NCBI GenBank assembly: GCA_010279815.1
Contig: QEOQ01000221.1
Location: forward strand, 103,088 to 167,087
Direction: 5' to 3'
DNA length: 64,000 nucleotides
From: Brachionus plicatilis
Taxonomy: Eukaryota > Rotifera > Eurotatoria > Ploima > Brachionidae
Shown here: positions 58,001 to 64,000 of the stretch, in pieces
Position numbering within the stretch: position 1 is the first letter of the stretch
Layout: every line of letters starts with the position of its first letter
Translations under genes and position numbers: made by a program
Notes under the pieces: model-generated
Told to the model about the DNA's origin: nothing
Databases searched by the model: none
Seen by the model: only the letters and a program-made list of their open reading frames with translations

Positions 58001-61000
58001 AATAAAGTAAAAATTAAATGGAGCTTTTTTATCATTTATTTCCAATTTTTTTGACAAAGTTTTGTATCTAAACAAAATGAATATTTAAATAATAACATTT
58101 TTTTTATTACATACCATCTTGTAGAGCAAAAAATTCTCCACTAGAAAATATTTTTTTTTCCTTTTAAAAAAAAATTTAATCTCGAGATTTTTTGGAAAAT
58201 AACGAGATAACTCATTTACTTAAAATTTTGTTTAAAACTTATAATTTTTTTTTTTAAAGTAAGACTTATACATATACACATTTTGATGAAAAACTTCAAA
58301 AAACTTTATTTTTTACAATTTTTTCAAAAATGCCTCATTTTGAACACTTTTTTAAGAGAAATCAAAGAGAAAATAAAAAAAGTAAAACCTAAAATTTGTT
58401 CAGGATTTTATCTAGTTTCAGAATTTGTAAATTTCATTTGGGGTCAGTAGTCCCCTGGGATTAGATACAAAAAAAACAAAAAAATGGGTAAAATTTCGGC
58501 TTTTTTTGAAAAAATCTCGAGACTAAATTTTTTTTTTGATAGAAAAAAAAATTATTTTCTAGTGGAGAATTTTTTTCTCTACAAGATGGTATGTGATTTT
58601 TATATCTTTTGTATATGTTTGCTAAAGATATTTTCATCGGACCGAAGCATACTTTTGACAATTAAAAAACTCTTTGAGCCCCTGTAGCAGAAAAAATTTT
58701 TTTTCAACCGTGGACGTTTTGCATTTCCTGAACCTTACCATGTTTAATACATTTAGCAATCTGAATGTACTTAAGGCAAAACTTCGGATTAAAGGACCGT
58801 CGTCATTACCTCAGAATATTTGAAAGAATGATTACTTTTTCCTATAAATCTCTTTTTTCAAATAATTGTCTTAATAAAAAAAAAATTAAATATTTTAATA
58901 TTTTAAATTTTTATATATTATCTTTATTTTGTAATAGATTTTAATTAATGAAGTGTTTAATCAGTCTTTTTAAACATGAACACTAGCCTGTTGATTAACT
59001 TTGAAATTAAGTTAATTTAAAAAAAAAAAGATTTTTAATTTTACTAAATCTAAAAATAGCTGACATCTAAATGACAGTACTTTATAACTCAGTTTTTTTG
59101 GCCTAGAACATTTTTGGATCTACAGATAAAATTAATACTAATGAATTATTCGTTATTCTATATTTTTATGAATTTTTCAAATAAATAATTTATTTGAAAA
59201 GTAATAAATAAAATCTAACAAAAAAGCTTTGATGTGAAACTCGATTTTTTTCTACTTCCGAACTCGATTTTTTCATATGTTTTTTGCTGAAGGAACATTT
59301 GCTGGCAAATTGAAGTTTCAGATCAAATTTTAAGATTAAACCGATCATTTAAAATTTCAAAACTTAATTAATCTAATGATTTTGATAATTTTTAAGAAGT
59401 AAATACTAAACATTACTAATTATAGTTCATTATCAAATAAACATCAAAATGGTTGATCTCTAATTTATTTGACAAAAACAGTTAATAATTTAAGTAATTC
59501 AGGTTAAGTTAATTCACAAATTCAAATTTATAACTTTTATATCCATTCATTCAAACTGAAAAAATTTTATTTTTCAACTTAAATAAATTTAAAATTTAAA
59601 AACAGTGAATTTTTTTGTCTTTAAAAGTAAATTTTCATTAAAATCAATTAAAATATTTAAACCTATTAAAGTTCAATAAAAAGGAACATTTTAAAATTTT
59701 AAATATGGAAATAAACTCAATAAAAATAATTTTTTTGGAAAAAATTGATTTTTCCTCTATTATTAAAAAATATATTACAATTTATATTTTGATCTTTTGA
59801 TCTTGATCTCAAACTCAATTTGCCTTCAAAAACCACAATTCGACTCTCGGAAAGGCCAGTCTACCATCAAGATGTCCGGCTAAATATCAAGCCAATATTC
59901 AAAGCAACAAAAACTTCAAAATATGAAGGAAAACTGAATATTTGGGCTGGGATTTCTTTTAAGGGAGCAACCAATTTTGCTGTAAGATACAGAGTATGAA
60001 GAAAAGCTTTTACTTTAGAAATTTTTAAGATTTTTAAGATCAGAACTTTACCAGGAGATAATTTAAATTTAATCTTTAAAAAATATTAATATAAATTAAA
60101 GTGTTAATAGAAAAAAATGAAGATTGGTCGAATCATTGAATTATGTTGAAATGTGTATAATTGAACACTTTTTATTTTTGTGTATTTGTTTGTTGTTTAA
60201 AATTTACTTTTTTTTTACTTTTTTTTACTAAAAATTTCCACTATTAACACTAGAAGCACCAACGAGTCAAAATGATTCTTTTTTAGGTGTTTGGTCGCTA
60301 AAATCTAAGTATGTTTTTTTTTCAGCATTAAAAATAAGAATAATTTTCTAAATTCAAATAAAAAAAATTTGTTCAAATTCGTTTATGTGGTAATTATAAA
60401 GCGACAAATTTTTGTTCAAAATGTAAAAAAACACGGTGTAGATATTGTACAAAAGAAATAGAGAGTATTTGTAAAAATTGTGATTGACCATGGATATTTC
60501 ATGGATATGGGTGTGCCTAACCACCGCACATAAAAAAAATTTTAACGCACATTCAAAAAATTCCGTCGCACAAATTTTTTTTTTTAAACAGACATTTACT
60601 GAACAACGCACTAAAAACTTTCTACCGCACATTTTTGAAATAACTTCAACGCACATGTACTAACATTATATAAAAATTTCAAATGCACATTAATTTTATT
60701 TTAACGCACATTTAGAAAAAAAATCTGTTTATTTAAAATTTAAAAAAAATGAATTTAAGGACTAAAGTAGCTAAAAGCTATTCAATTTTTAATAAATATC
60801 ACCGATAAAATGTGTAACTGCAAATATTTTAGAAAAGATGCGATTTGTGGGCATTTATTAGGTTTAAACTCATTACTAAATAACGATAATTTTGTAAACA
60901 AGCCTAAAAAAGGGGCTCAAAAAAAGCTAAAAAATCCTTAATAAGAGATTAATTAAAAAATTATTATTTCAAACTTTTGTAATCTTTATTTAACTATTTA

Positions 61001-62447
61001 AAAAAAAACTTACTAACTTTACTCTTTATAAACTTTCATTTATTTTAATAAATATTTAAACACATAATTTTTTCGATTCAATTATTTTTGTGAGTTTACA
61101 TATTAATGTGCGTTAAAATTTTTTTTTAAATATTTTTTATCTCGTTAGCGCACATTTAAGTGCGTTAGAAAGATGTGCGTTAAAATTGTGCGTTAATAAG
61201 TTGGTGTTTGTTAAAAAAAACAACATGTTTGCTAATAAGTTTTGTATGTGCGGTAAAAAAAAATAAATGTGCGCCCATATAACAAATCCTATTTTATAAG
61301 ACCTAAGAAAAGACTAAAATTTATTAATTTCCTATTTTTATTCAATTAATTTAATGATTTAAATAAATTTGAACATAAAATATATGATTTATTCCTTAAT
61401 TTTCATAACGAGTCAAAATGACTCGTTTCGGTGCTTCTAGGGTTAAATAAAATTTCACGTAAAATTACGTGAAAAAAAGTAATTTTTTTTTTTCGAATTC
61501 AGGACCAAAAAATTTCAAAATTCTCAAAAAAAATAGCATATTTTGGAATTTTTACTTTTTACAAAAATTTACGTAATTTCCGGTAATTTTACGTGAAATT
61601 ACGTAAAATCCGGTAAATTTAATTTTTTTTTACTTTGGTAATTTTACGTAATTTTACGTAATTTCACGTAAAATTAAATTTTTTTAAATATTTTTCAAGT
61701 CAAAAATTTGTGTTAAACTTGTGACTTGAAAAACAAGTCTGGCTAAATGAGCACAAAAGTGAAATTTAAAAAATAATTATGAAACAAAACACTTACACCA
61801 AAAGCACCCATCACAAAATAAATGGATTCGTACACAGATGACAATTTTTTGCTCGGCGCAAAATCTTCAATATACGAAAAAGTAATTGTGGTCATGCTGG
61901 CACTGCTCAAACCATTGACTATGTTTGCTATGTAGAGCAAATACTTGATTTGAAAGCCGAATATGCTCGATGACGCAGTTTTTGTCTGGTCAACTGGACT
62001 TGCGGGGCTCGTGTAATTGCGCGGGAAGTAGACATCGGCCTGGTGGTTTTGAGTGCTGAGCGAATAGTTGCACAGCTCCACAATGTCATCACTGTTTATC
62101 ACGTGACTAGAATTCGAGAACTTTTTTTGACTTGAATGGTCTGGCTTGATAAAGTGAGGCAGCACGTTTATCATGCATCCCACAAACAGCATTATCATGC
62201 CGAACGCGATCCATCTGGGCTTGGAGCCGCGTGCGGCTGCAAACGATATTAGTATCGAGCTGCACAGACTGCCGATGTCATACACACTCACGTAGACGCC
62301 TGTTTCGCGGCTACTCAAGTAGAACTCTTTTTGCAGTGACGATATGATCACGTTGTTGGTGCCGTTCATGAGAATGTTGTGCAGAAAGGCGCATAAACTC
62401 AGCCATGTTATTATAAATTTATCATTTATTTTAAAATCAAAAAGCAT
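55075..62447 (-). CDS. organic anion transporting polypeptide (SLCO/OATP family), 675 aa
   Basis: Two exons on the minus strand, 62447-61797 and 56451-55075, join in phase 0 (M-G-A-F-G then V-G-V-G-F-M). The product has about twelve membrane segments. Exon 2 carries the OATP signature N-W-I-G-A-W-W-I-P-F-L (the usual Arg before Trp is Asn here). A large extracellular Kazal-like Cys-rich loop sits at about residues 489-530 (C-N-C-N, F-K-P-V-C, Q-S-A-C-L-A-G-C). The N-terminal half has M-x-G-T-N-N-V-I-I-S-S-L and the typical long first loop with N-glycosylation sites. OATPs are sodium-independent plasma-membrane carriers for amphipathic organic anions; the exact substrate is not predictable. 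The 5.3-kb intron is filled with palindromic elements. Length is normal for the family. The paralogue cannot be assigned. Confidence 0.92.
57081..57575. repeat. large palindrome with duplicated spacer in the OATP intron
   Basis: Arms 57081-57257 and 57334-57508 are nearly perfect reverse complements, about 175 bases each, around a 75-base spacer. The spacer segment (57262-57331, containing GTGTTATCCAGTTATTCAGT) is repeated directly after the second arm at 57508-57575. The arms contain TCATGATCAAATG-type words also seen near 56850-56880. The structure looks like a foldback element copied or broken during replication. Confidence 0.75.
57637..57882 (+). other. open frame in the OATP intron, origin unclear
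   Basis: About 60 codons from 57700 have fairly balanced composition (Glu-Ala-Ile-Leu-Lys-Leu-Ala-Lys, Phe-Leu-Glu-Lys-Tyr-Ala). A TTTCTTTCCAG at 57819-57829 would serve as a splice acceptor inside it. The segment runs opposite to the host gene. It may be a transposon-borne exon or chance. I recognise no domain. Confidence 0.2.
58110..58593. mobile_element. MITE with about 85-bp inverted repeats in the OATP intron
   Basis: CATACCATCTTGTAGAG at 58110 pairs with CTCTACAAGATGGTATG at 58593. Complementarity continues through AATTCTCCACTAGAAAATA and TCTCGAGA for about 85 bases. The centre contains CAGGATTTTATCTAGTTTCA, which also occurs near 1889-1932 (reverse) and 8500-8545, so fragments of one family are dispersed in the window. 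Confidence 0.7.
59859..59999 (+). pseudogene. Tc1/mariner transposase relic
   Basis: The frame gives Val-Tyr-His-Gln-Asp-Val-Arg, then Lys-Leu-Asn-Ile-Trp-Ala-Gly-Ile-Ser-Phe-Lys-Gly-Ala-Thr. The second block matches the relic at 11110-11160 (Ile-Asn-Ile-Trp-Ser-Gly-Ile-Ser-Phe-Asn-Gly-Ala), so both come from one Tc1-like family. It is truncated at both sides. Confidence 0.6.
60505..61280. mobile_element. nested inverted-repeat element with repeated ACGCACATT words
   Basis: Ends ATATGGGTGTGCC and (reverse complement of the right end) ATATGGGCGCACA are followed on both sides by multiple TTAACGCACAT or CCGCACAT words in inverted orientation, at least six on the left (60520-60715) and six on the right (61105-61275). 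The centre encodes a SWIM fragment (60810-60941). A SWIM motif between long repeat-rich inverted ends favours a Mutator-like element, which is inference. It landed inside the piggyBac relic. Confidence 0.6.
60810..60941 (+). pseudogene. SWIM zinc-finger fragment inside the nested element
   Basis: Forty-three codons from an ATG read M-C-N-C-K-Y-F-R-K-D-A-I-C-G-H-L-L, a SWIM C-x-C...C-x-H motif, then a basic tail ending in TAA. It parallels the fragment at 54430-54708. It represents only the C-terminal end of a Mutator-like transposase. Confidence 0.6.
61447..61680. repeat. TTACGTAAAATTACGT-rich repeat
   Basis: ACGTAAAATTACGTGAAA, CCGGTAATTTTACGTG and related words recur in both orientations on each side of an AT-rich centre. 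It belongs with the palindromic element at 41297-41854, but the CAGTGGTG termini are not seen. It lies about 120 bases from the OATP exon-1 donor. Confidence 0.45.
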
Positions 62448-63666
62448 TTTAAATGTTTTAACAAAAATAAAAGATTGTGGAAAAAAAAAAAAAAAAACTT
62501 TTTATTTTATTCTCTCCAATTCAAGATAACTTCAAAGTCATTGTCAAAATGTTAATTAAGCAGTTTGGTTGTTCGAGTCCCTATTGATGTTGTAAATGAG
62601 TCGAGATTGTTTGTCTAAAAAATTTTAAAACTTTAGACTCGAGACTTGTTCAATTCCATTCATAGTTTTGATAAGAGTTGAAATTATTCTTTTTTTTTTT
62701 TTTTAAAGAAAATTAAAAAATTAAATGTTTTGATAAAAAAATCCGGTCACTTGACTTGGGTAACAATTTAACTTATTTAGAGTAAAGTAGATTTTTTTAT
62801 TTGAAAATCAAGCCATTACTGTGCATTCATTAAGTTTCAATCGGACAAAATTTAAGACAACATGATAAAAATGATTATTTTGTTGCCTTAAATTTAATTC
62901 TTGTCAAAATCCTCAAAAATTCCTATTCAGCTATTTTATTTATTTATTTTGTTAGCTTATCTTTTTATATTAGACCAGTGTTCGATAAGAAATCGATATG
63001 TGATAAGAGAAAAAAAATTTTGGTAACCAAGTTTTTACAACCTTAAAAAATCTAAAAAAGTGATATTATTTTGTTTGTAAAATGTTTAATTTATTTACCT
63101 CGACTAAAATATTTGTTTAAATAGGCGATAAATGTCACTGCATTCCTGAAATATTTATTTTTCTAGCTAAACTGACTGATGATCGCACAGTTTTACTTTC
63201 AATTGCGCAGCTTTTTGTTCAAGAAAAATAAAAGATAAAGCTAAAAAAAATTTCTTTTATAATTTTCTTGTTTAAATAAAAAAAGAATGCTATTTAAAGC
63301 AATATTTTTAAAATTCTAAAATCTTCTCCGATCTAAATTTGGTTGACGAATGCAAATTTCTTCTAAGGCTAATTGAGTTTAGAATGCTAATTAGTAAGTA
63401 ATTAATTAGATGTAAAGTGGCATCTAAATGAAAAAAGATTTTACTTTAAACCATATTTTTTGTTGCAAAATTAATTTTATTTCAAATAGGTGATCAAGTG
63501 TGCATCTGTTTGATAGAGAAAAATGATCACACTGAATGTCAAAGGATTTGATTGCGCTTTTAATTTTTAATTATAATATTTTAGAAATAAAATTTTGGCT
63601 TCAGGACTGGTTGTTTTAAATAAGCAAGAAAAAGAGAAATATCACACTTTTATCATCAAAAAATTT
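62448..63666. other. AT-rich region upstream of the OATP gene
   Basis: This 1.2-kb stretch lies between the OATP start and the next minus-strand exon. I see a poly-A/T-rich sequence with no gene or clear repeat. A TTCGAGTCC word at 62568-62576 recalls a tRNA T-loop, but no tRNA fold surrounds it. Confidence 0.45.
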
Positions 63667-63891
63667 TTAAAGTTTTTTTTCACCCAAAATTGGATCATTT
63701 TTCAAGACATATTCAAAGTCTAGCATTTGTATGCATTCCTTAGCATCAAGCGATTCGCATTTAAAATTAAAATTATTTACTTGCTTTTTAAAAAATTTAT
63801 TAATAAATGATTTTTTTGATTGCTTTTTTATATTTTTTGTCAAACTTTGTTTAATTTTTGAATAAAGCTCGAGTCTAGGCTTGCAAGTAAG
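63667..63891 (-). CDS. probable 3'-terminal exon of an unidentified gene (partial)
   Basis: On the minus strand a TAATAATAG acceptor at 63892-63900 is followed by 74 open codons and a TAA at 63667-63669. The sequence is strongly basic at first (L-T-C-K-P-R-L-E-L-Y-S-K-I-K-Q-S) then ends in an acidic-hydrophobic segment with C-E-S-L-D-A-K-E-C-I-Q-M-L-D-F-E. Codon makeup is far from random for this AT content. Upstream exons would lie beyond 64000, so start and family are unknown. The splice acceptor coincides with the only in-frame stop, which supports the exon call. Confidence 0.45.
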   Translation of the reverse strand, partial: LTCKPRLELYSKIKQSLTKNIKKQSKKSFINKFFKKQVNNFNFKCESLDAKECIQMLDFEYVLKNDPILGEKKL

Positions 63892-64000
63892 CTATTATTA
63901 AGATTAAAAAATAGCTTTGCATTATTCAAAAATTTGAGCATAAATACTTTTAAAATGCTTGATAATCTAAGACATACGTTTTGATTGTCAAAATTTATTA

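Larger units (their letters stand above)
60248..61442. mobile_element. piggyBac-type element relic, TTAA-flanked
   Basis: TTAA at 60244-60247 and 61443-61446 flank matching ends: left CACTAGAAGCACCAACGAGT, right (reverse complement) CCCTAGAAGCACCGAAACGA. An AGTCAAAATGA or AGTCATTTTGACTCG box lies just inside, as in piggyBac elements. At about 60385-60487 the plus strand encodes a Cys-rich tail with C-G-N-Y-K, F-C-S-K-C, R-C-R-Y-C and I-C-K-N-C ending in TGA, the zinc-binding domain at the C-terminus of piggyBac transposases. The catalytic DDD core is gone. A second element (60505-61280) sits inside. Confidence 0.78.

Noticed and set aside
62560..62640. tRNA-like T-loop word TTCGAGTCC
   Set aside because: No acceptor stem, D-arm or anticodon arm can be formed around it.
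1..64000. Search for a spliced-leader-type trans-splice acceptor or SL RNA gene
   Set aside because: No copy of the rotifer spliced-leader sequence as I remember it was seen, so this cannot support or exclude the organism guess.

Overview
The window is AT-rich (about a quarter G+C by eye) eukaryotic DNA from an invertebrate animal. The evidence is spliced genes with many introns of about 48-60 bases beginning GTAAG or similar, animal-specific families (STRA6-like receptor, DEG/ENaC channel, OATP transporter), and a dense load of decayed LINE, hAT, piggyBac, Tc1/mariner and Mutator-like sequence. Very high AT, tiny introns and STRA6-like receptors with extra ectodomains make me favour a rotifer or a related gnathiferan/lophotrochozoan. 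That placement is inference.

Layout. 1-4877: end of an unidentified gene, then foldback elements and a hAT relic. 4878-7037 (-): intronless 719-aa basic/acidic repeat protein with AT-hook-like motifs. 7040-12829: Mutator-like, Tc1 and foldback debris. 12830-14692 (+): seven-exon HSPA14-type Hsp70. 14693-21832: AT-rich, one small inverted-repeat element and one local duplication. 21833-34537 and 34721-40869 (both +): two tandem genes for a receptor that joins a signal peptide, C-type lectin domain, EGF-like module and STRA6-like multipass body; their introns hold nested mobile elements, including a LINE. 40870-43965: jockey-like LINE relic split by a palindromic element, plus smaller debris. 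43966-45462 (-): intronless DEG/ENaC channel. 47625-52016 (+): ribophorin I (RPN1), a subunit of oligosaccharyltransferase, whose introns 2 and 3 carry three box C/D snoRNA candidates with the same 18S rRNA guide. 52017-55074: Tc1 and Mutator-like relics and a GC-rich island. 55075-62447 (-): two-exon OATP transporter with a 5.3-kb intron full of palindromes and a piggyBac relic. 63667-63891 (-): probable last exon of a gene that continues beyond the right edge.

The genes do not form one pathway. Two groupings matter. The tandem CTLD-EGF-STRA6 genes share phase-1 exon borders and an identical 112-nt first exon length, so they arose by duplication and then changed introns. RPN1 serves as host for a small snoRNA array predicted to direct 2'-O-methylation of the conserved 18S site known as Am1678 in human. 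I found no prokaryotic, organellar or viral gene.
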